Shown: piece by piece, positions 47,756 through 59,235 of the stretch | How positions within the stretch are numbered: the first letter of the stretch is position 1 | Layout: every line of letters starts with the position of its first letter | Source: Massospora cicadina | Taxonomy: Eukaryota > Entomophthoromycota > Entomophthoromycetes > Entomophthorales > Entomophthoraceae | Direction of reading: 5' to 3' | Assembly: GCA_022478985.1 (NCBI GenBank) | Contig: JAKSZP010002656.1 | Coordinates: 1-64,000, forward strand | Length of the DNA: 64,000 nt | The notes under the pieces: generated by a model | What the model was told of the DNA's origin: nothing | The model's database searches: none | The model's input: only the letters and a program-made list of their open reading frames with translations | Made by a program: the position numbers and the translations under genes

Positions 47756-48420
47756 CTAATATCTCTAGTAATAGATATATTATAGAATCCATAAATCTTT
47801 TGACCAATTGGGTTGAGGCTAAACCAATCATGAAGTAAGAGCGGTGACCACTACTAATTTTTATATGGTCTAGATTATCCACCAGCTTAGATATCTGTAA
47901 GTTATCCTGCTCTTAACGAGACCAACTTTACCTTAAAAGAAATTCCTAAACTGAATGAGCTCATGATATTAAGAAGTTAGCACCACCCCATACCATCCCA
48001 AGGCTATGGGATGGTTGAAAGATAATGTAACTCTTTTGAAAATTCTCCATAAGTTAGTAGTAGAAAAACCTTACCAAAGGCCCTTTTTGTTGGTCTTAAC
48101 ATATTAGTATATATAATTTTTGTCATCATAGTGCTACCAGCTTTTTACCCTTTTTAGCTCATTTATGTGAAGCATCCTGCTTTAACTCTCTTGTTTTATT
48201 TTGTTGAGACTGACGAGGATGAGGCCTGACCCACAGATTATTTATGTGACTAGAAGAACTCATTAAATAGTATAAGGCTGAAGCCTAAGGGGTATCTCTG
48301 GTGCGCAAGTTTGACCAAGATCATGAGCAACCAGTTTTTGAGGAAGGATAAATCTGAGGAAGGCGATAGAGTGTCCTACCTTGTTACTATAAGTTTAGAA
48401 GGATCCATAAGATGGTGTTT
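47756..48420 (+). mobile_element. Ty3/gypsy integrase fragment
   Basis: Decayed coding on the plus strand: NLLTNWVEAKPIMK (integrase core, T-x-W-x-E-A) near 47,795. Then near 47,975-48,110 STTPYHPKAMGWLKDNVTLL and ILHKLVVEKPYQRPFLLVLT, corresponding to the S-T-P-Y-H-P-x-x-x-G-x-x-E region, with Glu replaced by Lys/Asp. A GDRVSYLVTISLEG stretch near 48,365 may be the C-terminal module. No LTR or other domain was found. Confidence 0.6.
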
Positions 48421-49329
48421 TTGTGAAAAGAGCTATATGTAATTTTGGAACAAACAGCACTTGATGTTAACACCATCAAATGTCTGTCTAATGGATGAGT
48501 CATCTATAGGGATATGCAAATTCATTAAGACTCCAAAATAAGACTTAACTGTTATCACAAGAGTATGGTTTGTAGCATGAGTTAAGACAAGTAAGGGATG
48601 TGACATATGATATGTTGGCTTAACTCTTATCTATCAATCTTCTATTCCTATTCTTCTTGATTGATTCCTTATTGATAGGTGGGAGCATGAGTTAATCTAA
48701 AAGTGGGTGTAAGTGAAATTTTATTAAAGGGAACACCTGGTATAGTTTTGTAAGTGTGTGTAATTAAAATCAATTTTTTGACTCCATAAGTGTGAGGTTC
48801 CAGGACCCAAGGCGCATTCAACAATTCAACCTTGGTAGTAGGAGGTACTACCACTTCCAATACCGCGTAGGGGTTCAGATGGCTTTGTTAATGGACACCT
48901 CTTTAAAATAAACCAACGAGCTCAAACTAAGTTGACAGTAATCGTTAGATTATTTGGCCATCATTTCCAACAAAATACACTAGATTTCAACCAAAACCAG
49001 CTGAACACTAATTAATAAGCTGACCTTTTTCAGCCATCATCTGCTAACTTTAGATGACAGCTGGAGGAATAAATTGGTTTCGAGATGAACCTGAATCCAC
49101 TAATCAAAAGTCAGGAAATGATTTTAAAACAGATACGCCCAACCAATCCACCAAAATTTGGGTACCAACTGGGAAGGCCCAGTAGGTGCCAGTGCATAAA
49201 TACAAAATGACTATAAGCTCTCTGTTTGTGGTTTTCACCCATGGTAAATCAACTTAATTATATTTGAATTTATATTTAAATAAAATTAAGTGGGTAAAGG
49301 ATACCTCAGAATCATAATAGAAGAAACTA
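48421..49329. other. AT-rich sequence, no gene recognised
   Basis: Includes a minus-strand open frame at 48,669-48,860 without known motifs. The left boundary of the old LINE-B copy may lie here but cannot be fixed. Confidence 0.35.
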
Positions 49330-51413
49330 GTGCCTGCATCACCTACCGTTGACTCTCATGAAGCTACTTTAATGGATGAAGTAAGGAAAAGATGTACTAA
49401 AACTCGCTCACAACATGTGCTCCCTCGTCCACTCTTGCTCGCATGGTTAGAGTCCACTATGGAGAAAATCCAGTTGCGTTTTATACATGAGATTATTTTA
49501 CCTATTTTGAAGAAATAGCAGAGCCTTTCCATTTAATAACATTGTCTATAAAGTAGTGGAAATCCACTAAATTGATGTGGGGTTTACAACTGCATCTGAA
49601 CCAGACTGTGCAGCCTCTGCTATAATTGGGATTCCACATGGCTCTCTTCATATATCTAGAACCCAATCTAACATCAAAAAATTTTCTGTGTGACTTTCTA
49701 TAACCTCCCGACTACAGTGGACCTAAAATCCTCAAAACTTGCAATTCATCGCGGTTTAATGTAATTTGGGTCAGTTCTAATGTTAGACCTTTGTGCACCA
49801 GCCTAATATGCCCTGAGCCAACAGGCTCATATTGCTAGAGCATCATTTATTCCTAACCCTATGATAGCCCGCAACATGGAGGTTATACCACTTAATGAAG
49901 TCGTTAGATCATATTCTAAATCTTCTTTGTTGATCCTACCCAGGCATGACCCCGCTGCTCATGGTGAAATTCTTTAGGCCACCTGTATAATAGTTGCACT
50001 GCTTGTAAGCAAGCTCTCTAATTCAGTGCCCAAGTACCTATGATGGGTAAAGATTCTCCAATACATCAGCAGCGGCGATCCCTCAACCAACCCACTGGGT
50101 ACTGGTACTGGATCTAGCCCCAACTGCCCTTTGTGCGTCAGTCAAGAAGGCACAGTCATAAGTGCAGCAATAATCCCTTAGTTCTTAAAACCCCTCTTCC
50201 TGTTGGCACCCCTTATAAGTTTCCAGCCCCTTTAGAGCACAAAATAAATTTAAGTCTTCTTCTCATCAAGCTTATCCAGAGGAAGCCATCCCATTGGCTG
50301 TACCTAAAACTAATTTGGAAGCATAAAACTCTAATAGTGGAGCAGGTATGAATTACCCCAAGTCAAGGAGGACGCTCCAAGCCATTGACCTCCACCATCT
50401 TATGGCATAACTCAGACATCATTCTTTTTAGTGAAGAGGGTTATGAACTCTGATACTTCAGATTATAGATAAATAGAGGAGTCCGTGGAGAACTCTCAGG
50501 ATGCTCCTTTGTAAAGCAATAGGGGTAATATCCTAGGCTGTCTTACAGGATCCTCAGGCCCTTCTACTAAGGTGGTTTCTCACCTCATCGTCAATCTTCT
50601 CAGATTGCCACCAAGAGTCAGCTCAAGGACTTAAAATTGAGCAGCTTTATAGATGCAGGCTTAAGCTCGGGTAACCTCCCAGGATACAGAGGGGGACAAC
50701 TATGAGGCCCCAAAGGGCAACCTAATCCTGCAGTCCATTAACTCTAATGGGCTGAGGATTACAAGCGGAGAGCTCATCTCCTCTGCAACTTCAGGTTGGC
50801 TTGCATAGATATTGCACCATCCTGGAGCCTCATGACCCCCTCTGAAATATAAGTATGAAATGATCAATTAGGAGGTAACTCTGGTGGACAACACATGCAG
50901 CGTTAATAATCCTTAACATGGGTGAAAGCCCACCATTTTTAGAAACACCTTGATGATCGCCTCATCTTAGCTAAGTTATACACTCATAGTTCACTTACTT
51001 TGTAGCAAGTACATACCTGAAAAATGCAGGTCTGGAACAAGCTCAGCTTTTAGAAGATCTCATGCTACTACAATTTCCATGTAACATAGTGCTTATGGGT
51101 GATTTTGACACTACATAAAGTCACATGCGTGACACCCTTCCCCCTGCCACACAGGACAGATGAGGCACTGCTTAGCTTCAGGATTTCATAAGATCAAACG
51201 GATTTAATGATGCCCTCCCTTCCTAAGCTTCTGGACCTGGCTGCATGTCTCACATTCAGTATGCGTGTCAAGGATCCAAATCTATTTCATAGATTGATAT
51301 GGAACGAGATGTCTCTATGATAGTTGGTCAGGTTTCCTCTCCCATAAACCGTGATAACACTATAAGTGATCACAGATTTCTTATAGTGATTATTACAACC
51401 ATCCTAAGACCTT
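49330..51413 (+). mobile_element. Old LINE-B copy, left part (ORF1 end and endonuclease)
   Basis: A heavily mutated plus-strand relative of LINE-B. 49,330-49,518 encodes ASPTVDSHEATLMDEVRKRC, aligning with PTLPKADPREVAFIADVKKK in LINE-B ORF1. Near 50,730 LQSINSNGLR matches the start of the LINE-B endonuclease (LQSINANGLRD). 51,299-51,415 encodes GQVSSPINRDNTISDHRFLI, matching GRVSSPISRDNHLSDHRSLT. It is interrupted exactly here by the young LINE-B, and coding resumes at 57,876. Confidence 0.8.
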
Positions 51414-51458
51414 TTTTTAGTACTAGATGGTCCCAACCCAAGGGGAAATCATCGATGT

Positions 51459-54400
51459 TTATTGAATTACGCCTGGGCTCCTAAGAGCCTGAGGCGAGGG
51501 AAGGGAGGGAGGAGGCATCGAGAAAGGGAGGGGGTTTGCGCGCCAGAGCCGTGCTGCAGTGACAACTGAGTGGGGGAGGGTTGGCGACATAGTGCAGACC
51601 TTCAGGGACATCTCAAAGTGTACCTGAAAGTGGGTGATCATGTGTGGAAGGGTCCACACCTGCTGGTCAAAGGCAGCACGAAGGAAGGAGTTATGGATGG
51701 TCCAGATGGCTGTGGCATAGGCGAGGACACGGAGGGGTCGGTGGCAACTAGGCAATGTCTGCTCAAACATGAGGTCTTGCACAGGGTGTCCAGACCAGGG
51801 CTGAGCATGGAGGAGCGCGCGGGCCTTTGGCCAAAATGCGGCGACACCTGGACAGGTGAAAAAACGATGGAGGTGGGAGTCAATAGGCTCCACACAGCGG
51901 GGGCAGCTTCGGTGCTGGAAGGTAGGGCCAGTTCGGTCCCCTGTCCTGTATGAACAGTGGAGCACCCTCCATAAGGTGTTGGACACCTTTGCTGACAGGA
52001 TGGGGTGATAGACGTCCTTCCACAATTCCTTAAGGTCAAATCTCACGGAGGGAGGGAGGAGCTCAAGGAGTCTTGGGCGGATGGGAGGACGATCTTGGGG
52101 GTTGAGGCGAGTTGTGACAACTTGTCCATTGTGCACAATTGCATGGCGACGTGGGCTGAGGCCAGGGCCTTCCCTTCTGTATGGGAAGGCATGGTGGATC
52201 CGTGCGCCTACTCGTTTCAGGGCAAGGAGAGCCTGGTTCCAGTAGGGGGATGAGGATGGTTTTAGGCGATGGCCTGGGTGGTTTGTGAGCCACTCCCCTA
52301 ATGAGGTCAGAGATGCTCTAGGAAGACCCAGAGCTGCTGACACTGACTGGCGGAGGGCGGGCGCCCATTGGGGCATGGGGGTCGCGTCCCAGCAGACAAT
52401 CGGCCATAGGAACTTCAGGAAGATTGTGGTGGCGTGGGATCGCGTGTCCAGAAGCCCTAGGCCCCCTTCATTGCAGGGTCGGGAAATGGTTGAGAGGGCC
52501 ATTGGTGGATGGTTTGAGCCCCAGATCCAACAGCGGAGGAGTACATTGAGCCGCGTATAAAAGGCATCTGTGAATGGGCAGACGTGCGCTAGGAACCAGA
52601 CTTTGGAGAGGAGGAACACATTGGCCATCAGAGCTCGACCCTGGGGGGCGATGTGCCGCCAGTTCCAGCTGGCAATCCTGGAGTTAACTGCTGCAAGTAG
52701 CAAGTCCTCATTGTCTTTTAGCGCAACTCCTTGTTGGTTGGTGAGAACGCCCAGGTGACGGAAGGTACCGCGCTCAGGTTCAATACCAAATGGTGGGGGA
52801 AGGTGGGGGAGCCGACCTGTACAACTGTTGTCTTGGAGGTGTTGACCATGGTGTTGGACGCCTTGGTGTACCTCTCAATGGTCACAGCAGCGAGGGCAAC
52901 ATCCCCAGGGCAGCCAAATGCAATGGCAGTGTCATCTGCAAATGCCATGATGCGTGTGGGGGCTTTACCTGGGACCAGAATCCCTGTTAGCTTGTCCTGT
53001 AAGGAGGCCAAGAGGGGGTCAAGGGTGATGTTAAAAAGGATAGGGCTCAGGGGGTCCCCTTGCCGGAGACCTTGTCCAACTGGTACTGCCACTGTAAAAC
53101 CCATTGGCGCCAGGACTCTGGTGTGGAGCTGGTCATAGAGCGCTGATATCCAGCGCCTAGCTGCGGGTGGGAGATGGAAGCGGGCCAGGGAAGCATCAAT
53201 ATACTTCCAGGCTACCCGATCATATGCTTTCTCCATATCCAGAAGAGCCACAAAGCCATTCACCTTACGAGAGTTAGCAGTCAAAGTCACGTGAAGGTCA
53301 TTATAGTTGTCCCATAACGACCTCCCCGGAATAAAACCGTACTGGGATGGGGAGAGGCGAGGTGACACCCATTTGGTGATGCGGTTGGCCAGAAGCTTCG
53401 TGAAGAGCTTGTGGTCTGTGTTGATCAACGCTATGGGGCGCCAGTTCGCCAGGTTCTCACGGTCTGACTTCTTGTGAATGAGGGTCGTTATTGAGCCTCT
53501 GGAGTCGGGGAGGACCTCGCCATTCACCAAGAGTGCAGCGAAGAGGTCGCGGAGGGTTCTGGCTATCACTGCAGGTTCCAGAAGGTACACCTCAAAGGGT
53601 ATTCCGTCTGGGCCTGGGGCTTTAAGCCGTGGGGATTTCAGAAGGGTTTCCATCACCTCCTGGATGGAAATAGGCGCCAGTAGAGCCTCATCAGCCCGTG
53701 GGTCAATGGGCGGCTCTGGAGCCCGCCACAGGAAGTATTGGATGTCCGATGGGTCCACCTGGGTGGCATGGAAGAGGCTGGAGTAGAAGCGGTGTAGTTC
53801 CTGCGTGATTTCCTCCTTATCTGAAGTGGTTGTAGTGCCAATCTTCAGTGCAGTAATATCCTGCGCTGTTGACCAGGCTTTCTGTTTCTGAAAGAAGAAG
53901 CGGGTGGGGCGTTCCCATTGAGCATAGTAACGAGATGTTGTAAAGTTTGCTGCCCGTTCTTCCTGCAGTGTGAGCTCCAAGCGGAGTGCTTCCTGCGCCG
54001 CTTCCCAGTCTTCCAACCATCTGGGAGAGGGCGAAGGCTGGCAGTTTCGCTCTAGATGTCTGATTCTGGCTTCCGCCCTTTTGACTCTGGCGCGAGCTGC
54101 AGTCATCTGGGCTTTGGCACAGTTGTAAGCAACGCGGGTGATGCCCTCCTTGGTCACCGCCCATCTAGCCTTGTGGTCAAGCAGGTGGGGTGGGGGGAGG
54201 TGAGAGTCTCCCGGATGGTCATAGACAGCTTCTCCTTAGTGAAGGGGTTGTTGAGAAGAGCTGGGGCAACCCTAGGCCAAAACCTATGCGACGGTCTAAG
54301 TGTGGTGGTGAGGACAACGGTGAGTGACCTGTGATCACTCAGATGGTTGTCACGAGAGATGGGAGAGGAGACGCGGCCAATTAGCAGGGGGCCAATCAGT

Positions 54401-55010
54401 TCCATATCTATGCGTGACGCTGACTGGAAAGCTCCTCCATCATACTGGATCCTAGTCATGCAACCTAGGCCAGACGCGAAGGGTGGAAGCGCATCTATAA
54501 AGCCACTCAGGCGAAGGAAATCCTGGAGGCGACTTGATCCAGGGCGTTCCTTTGCTGCAGGGGGTAAGAGTCACGGACGCGACTTATGGTTGTGTTGAAA
54601 TCTCCTAAGAGGACTGTATTCCGTGGGAGATTGAGTTGGAGGAGCTCTTCCAAGAGCCGATTTTTCTCCTGACCTGCATTAGGCAGGTAGATGCTTGCAG
54701 CGAAGAAGGAGAAGTCAGGAATGGTGAGTTTGGCCAGTATGAGGCGGCCACCTAGATATTGTGAAAAAGAATGGGTTTTAACCCGGGGATTCAAAACAAT
54801 AAGGGCGGCATGGTTTGTCCAGAAGGAGTTGCCTCCAAACTGTTCATTCCATGCAGATTGTTCGTGGGGGAGGATATGGGGCTCCTGGACAGCAGCGATG
54901 TCAATTTGTGCTGATCTGAAGTTTCGGAGGAGGCGGGCTTTCCGCTTAAAGTCCCGCAACCCATTTGCGTTGATGGATTGCAGGGCCAGGGTGCTGCCAT
55001 GGGGACTCAT
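51459..55010 (-). pseudogene. LINE-B ORF2 (endonuclease-reverse transcriptase), near-intact with three frameshifts
   Basis: About 1,184 residues, starting at the ATG at 55,010, which overlaps the ORF1 stop as ATGA. The endonuclease (54,507-55,010) has SINANGLRDFKRKARLL, DIAAVQEPH and LLGDFNT. After a frameshift, 54,154-54,459 has RIDMELIGPLL and HLSDHRSLTVVL. RT at 52,718-54,157: KAPGPDGIPFEVY, LANWRPIALINTDHKLFTKL, YGFIPGRSLWDN, LLDMEKAYDRVAWKYI, GLRQGDPLSPILFN and FADD at 52,931-52,942. The C-terminal 414 residues (51,459-52,703) include SCPRCVEPIDSHLHRFFTCP. Frameshifts lie near 54,480, 54,160 and 52,710. No RNase H domain was seen, so the layout is L1-like. Confidence 0.93.
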
Positions 55011-57768
55011 AGCTGTTCCCCTCCATGTCCTGGGGGGTTGCCAGCGCTTAAACCTGCTGCTGTGAGGCGGCTAGTTTTGATTCCTTTAGCTTGACTATTA
55101 GCTGCTATCCGTGAGGAGCGTCGAGGGCTCTGAGGGGAAGGAGAGGGTGGGGGCGGAGAACCCAGTAAGCCAGCCTAGGATGCTGCCCCCGCTCTGTTGC
55201 AGGGGAAGGACCTGAGGGTGCTCAATGGTGACCTCCGCGGTGTCCCCATTTGATGAGTCTGAGTCCATATTCACTTCCTCCAACACTTCAAAGGATCCGC
55301 GCGAAATGGACTGTGGGGTTGGGGTAGGACTCTTTGAGGTGGCACTTCTACCGCAGGCCGCGAGTTGCCAGTCCATGCTGGTGGGCATAGCTCCATTGGG
55401 AGCTGAGGGCTGATGCGATAAATCGCTGGTGGAGGTTGGTGGGGGTGCCGCGGAGCCCTGAGTGGGGGTGGCTGACGAGGGGCACCCTGTGGGAGATGCC
55501 TTGCGCTTGGTGAGAGAGAGAGTTAGCTCTGGGAGATTGGAGGGGGTGCCATTGGAAGGGGGGCATGAGCGCGAAGGTATCCCACACCAATAGTGGGGTT
55601 AGCTGTTTCAACTGCTAGGCGTAAGGCCTCAGGGGACAGGTCTTGAACGGGAACCCATTGTGTGGGCTTTGGAATTGCTGCTGCAGCCATGTGGGATCGT
55701 TTTTGGCCTGGTTTAGGCCCCTGGGTGGTGGCTAAGAGGGCTTGTTTTCGAGCTGTGCAGCCACTATACAAGTGTCAAAGGGCGTTACACCATGAACACC
55801 GGGGGCGCGCCTGATCAGGGTCGACAAAAAAGATCTCAGGGCATGCCCCAACTACCGCCACACGAGGAATAACCTCAATGTTACGGGATGCAGTGGGGGA
55901 GGGGATTAACGACGCCCTAGCAGTGCGAGCTCTTTGAGTGGGAGCATAGTAAGAGGGGACGCTAAAGTCCACTGAAAGAACAGATCCAAACTCCATTAAA
56001 CCACGATGGATTGCCAGTTTAAGAGACTCAGGATCAACAGTCGTTGGTAGATTGGAAAAAGTAACCCATGAAATTTTCTCCAGGTGAGAGCGTGTGCGGG
56101 AGATGCGAAGAGATCCGCGTGGAATAGTGACCTGGAGAGTGGCAGCATGGTCAGCAAGGGCAGCTTCAGTGAAGCCCACATCGATGTAGTGGCCCTCCAC
56201 TGATTCATGGATGGTGGTGTTAATAGGGAATGTCTCCGCAATCGCTGCAAAGTATGAGAAGTAATCCTCTGTATAGAATTCAACAGGGTTATGCCCATAA
56301 TAAAGGCGAATTTCGTGGGAGAGGGTTGAGCGAGGTAGAGCTTTTTGCGCTCTAGTTTCGGCCCATTTCTTCTTAACATCAGCAATAAACGCCACTTCAC
56401 GGGGATCAGCTTTGGGTAGCGTTGGTGCCAGAGGTTTTTGCCACGCCCCAGTGGCTCCTTTGGTACGTTTGTGTTTGCTTTGGGCTGCAATTGCAGGTTG
56501 AGTGTGAGCTGGTGGTTTGGACAAGTTTGCGGAGTTCCCTTGTTTCTGGAATGTTACAGCAGTTGCTGGCGTCATATTAAATTGAGGGGCGGTTTGTTGG
56601 GCCTCGCTAAATTGGGGAGGCCCATCCAGATTGGAATTAACTCCAGCCAGTTGGGAGGAGGAGATGTTTCATCACCATCCCAATCTATTTGGGTAAATTC
56701 AGCCCGAGTATTTGCTGTGATTTCTTGGGCAAAACTCACTGGCTGATTGGTGAATTGGTCGTTTTCAGCATATTGAGATAAAGTGCTGACTTGAGAAGTG
56801 CCGATTATGGGGTTTAAATGGGACGGGTGAGATTGGAACTGGTGTGAAGTTCCAAAATCTGAACCATTTAAATCCCCATTGGGAAGAGTAGATTGTCCCA
56901 ATTTGGTGCTTAGTGAACCCGAATGTGCGGCTAATCCAACCTTACATCCGAGGGTTTGGGGGCCAGGTGATTGTTGGGCCTCGCTAAATTGGGGAGTCCC
57001 ATCCAGATTGGAATTAACTCCAGCCAATTGGGAGGAGGGAGATGTTTCATCACCATCCCAATCTATTTGGGTAAATTCAGCCCAAGTATTTGCTGTGATT
57101 TCGTGGGCAAAACTCATTGGCTGATTGGTGAATTGGTCGTTTTCAGCATATTGAGATAAAGTGCCGACTTGAGAAGTGCCGATTATGGGGTTTAAATGGG
57201 ACGGGTGAGATTGGAACTGGTGTGAAGTTCCAAAATCCGAACCATTTGAATCCTCATTGGGAAGAGTAGATTGTCCCAATTTGGTGCTTAGTGAACCAGA
57301 ATGTGCGGCTAATCCAACCTTACATCTGAGGATTTGGGGGCCAGGTAGCTGGGTATCGCCCCTCATGGAGGGAGCCAGAAACACGGCGTCAGCAATAATA
57401 GATGGGGCTGAATTAGCTGACACAATGGGGGAGGTGAATGTCTGGATGGGCTGAGTTGCATTCAACTGAGCAGACGCCATTAAAACAGCGTGGGTGATGG
57501 CCTCCTTGGTTGGAGGGGGCCCAGCGGGTTGGTGGGAGGCAGCGCACACAGAGCTGTTAGGTGTGCAGGTTGCAGAAGTGCGATCAGGTGAACTGGCACT
57601 AGTTGGAGTAGCTCCAGGTTGGGGGGTGGTGCCTGCTTTCATGGCTGCTGCTTGAGAGCGGGTGATTCTGGTTGACCCTGAGGTGGGTAACCGAGGGTTG
57701 CTTCGTTTGGGGGTGGTTCTGGCTCGTTTGGCATAGCCTGCGGGTTCTTTTGCGGGGTTTCCCGCCAT
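55007..57768 (-). pseudogene. LINE-B ORF1, long, with internal duplication, one frameshift and stops
   Basis: Starts at 57,768 (MAGNPAKEPAGYAKRARTTP). The N-terminal half is Ser/Thr/Pro/Gln-rich and contains a 126-residue tandem duplication. A single-base difference near 56,665 shifts the frame, so reading resumes at 56,575 in the next frame. The RRM-like region is 55,900-56,330 (GHYIDVGFTEAALADHAA, ISWVTFSNLPTTVD). A CCHC knuckle at about 55,750-55,795 (CSWC-x4-HLYSGC) has an in-frame TGA as the fourth spacer residue, directly before its His. Further frame changes follow. The terminal stop at 55,007-55,009 overlaps the ORF2 start. Full length would be roughly 920 residues. Confidence 0.85.
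56594..57348 (-). repeat. Tandem duplication (377 + 378 bp) inside LINE-B ORF1
   Basis: Unit 1 is about 56,594-56,970 and unit 2 about 56,971-57,348. They are nearly identical, differing by one indel (GAGGAGGAGA against GAGGAGGGAGA) and a few substitutions. The 378-bp unit is a whole number of codons (126). It adds a second copy of a segment containing AHSGSLSTKLGQSTLPN and TQIDWDGDETSP. The 377-bp unit breaks the frame. Confidence 0.93.
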
Positions 57769-57860
57769 ATTTGCTAATAGTTTTCGTAAATCTCTTTAGT
57801 GGAGCTAAATTTCAGGCTGAATTGATTTTCGAAAAGTGATGCTTAGCAGAAAGAGATTTT
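57769..57860 (-). promoter_or_regulatory. LINE-B 5' leader with shared 5'-terminal motif
   Basis: 92 bp between the 5' terminus and the ORF1 ATG. It contains CTTTCTGCTAAGCATCACTT, which corresponds to motifs at the 5' ends of LINE-A (TTTGCAATCACTTTTGC) and LINE-C (GCTTGACATCACTTTC). LINE promoters are internal and 5'-terminal, so conservation here suggests a promoter or RNA-binding role. Confidence 0.55.
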
Positions 57861-57875
57861 CCATCCTAAGACCTT

Positions 57876-59235
57876 CACGTAGGTTTTGGTCAAAGATTGC
57901 TCCAGGGCTCCTGAACAACCGCTTTGCAAAAGAGAAGATCAATACGGTCATTTGGACCATCTAGTACTAAAAAAAATATGGTCATTTGTGAGTATGATTT
58001 CTTGCACTTACCTTGATTTTGCAAAAGTTTTGAGATATATGTACAGAGACAAAGTCAAATATCTAAATGGTGGCCTACAACTGTGCTAAAGCCTGAATGA
58101 CAGCGTCCTGTACCAAATTAGACATGCCGAAGCCAGAATATGGCATCATGAAAGGAATTGCCAACCAACACCTTCCCCTCAATGGTTGGAAGCTTTTGAA
58201 GTGGATCAAGAGATGTACCGCCTTAAACTCACTGAACAAGAAGAAAGGGCGGCTAATTTTACATCTTCAAGTACTAATCCCATCTGAAACAGCCTATTAA
58301 ACCTTTTCTAACAAAAGCAAAAGGCCCGCTTAAGGAATCAGGATAAACAGCCCTCAGGATGGGGAATATTATCACCATAGATAAGAAGCATATCACTCAT
58401 GAAATCCATCGCTACTACTCAAAGCTCTTTCAAGCTGCCTGGGTTGACCTATAGACGTTCAGGATTTTGTTGAGAGAACGCCAGAGGTTATAGTAGACCC
58501 CTCAGCAGAGGAGGAATTTCTAACACCAGTTACTTGTAGAGAGGTATGGAAACACTACTCCAGTCCCCTCGCTGGAAGGCTCCAGGCCTAAATGTAATTA
58601 CATTTGAATTATACCTTCCAGGCCCTGTGCCAGTGACGAAGGCTCTCCAGTCCCTCTTCTCAACCATTCTGGATGAAGGGGGTTCTACCTAATTCAAGGG
58701 CTTGATTACTACCCTAATTTACAAAAAATTGATCCAGGAGGATCTTTCATATTTGCGACTCATATCACTTAATAAGCAAGGATCATAAGTTCTTCAATAA
58801 GCTTCAAGGAAACCATATTACTAAATGGGCAACACCCCACCTTAACCCACTCAACAGCCTTCATTCTGGGGGAGTTCGTAGTGGAATAGCTACAATGAAC
58901 TACAATGAAAATCATGTGACCCTGATAGTCAACTCTCCTCTCATTCAGGCCTTTGTGGCGCTTTTAAGTATGTAGAAGGCATATTATCGTGTAGCCTGTA
59001 ATTTTCTTGACACCGTCCTCTTACACCTTCATATATCACTAAGAGCTATTAAATGGATCTTGGCGCTCTACAATCAACTTAACACCAAAGTCTATCCCCA
59101 ACATGCTTTACAGTAGCAGTGAAGGTTAAACAAGGTCTCCATCAACGGGATCCACTGAGCTCAATCCTATTTACCATAACTCTAGGTCCTCTCCTCGCCC
59201 TGCTATAAGAACAACTGGAAGGTATACATATTCCA
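57876..59235 (+). mobile_element. Old LINE-B copy, right part (linker and partial RT)
   Basis: Resumes at the exact point left at 51,413: RPSRRFWSKIAPGLLNNRFA matches the young LINE-B reading RPSHRFWPRVAPALLNNPFT. Near 58,545-58,620 METLLQSPRWKAPGLN matches METLLKSPRLKAPGPD. At 59,110-59,200 VKQGLHQRDPLSSILFTITL matches GQGLRQGDPLSPILFNITL. Homology ends near 59,235, before the catalytic FADD, so the 3' part is deleted. Stops are frequent. Confidence 0.8.
57955..57975 (+). repeat. 21-bp LINE-B 3'-end micro-insertion
   Basis: The core GACCATCTAGTACT plus seven A's lies between ATACGGTCATTTG (57,942-57,954) and ATATGGTCATTTG (57,976-57,988), a 13-bp duplication with one mismatch. It sits inside the old LINE-B copy, in the reading ...KEKINTVIW. 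Confidence 0.82.

Larger units (their letters stand above)
51414..57860 (-). mobile_element. LINE-B: full-length, youngest non-LTR retrotransposon in the window
   Basis: 6,447 bp on the minus strand inside an older copy of its own family. The target duplication CCATCCTAAGACCTT is perfect at 51,399-51,413 and 57,861-57,875 (15 bp). The leader is 92 bp, then long ORF1, ORF2, and a 3' end reading GGGTTGGGACCATCTAGTAC then T and a run of seven A's. It is markedly GC-richer than its host DNA. Few lesions separate it from activity: ORF1 has a frameshift and stops, ORF2 three frameshifts. Confidence 0.96.

Noticed and set aside
51570..54334. Plus-strand open frames opposite LINE-B ORF2
   Set aside because: The minus strand has clear RT and endonuclease motifs. 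The plus frames are composition artefacts of GC-rich DNA.
57861..57875. LTR-type ends for LINE-B
   Set aside because: The repeat is only a 15-bp target duplication. The element has an A-tail, endonuclease and no integrase.
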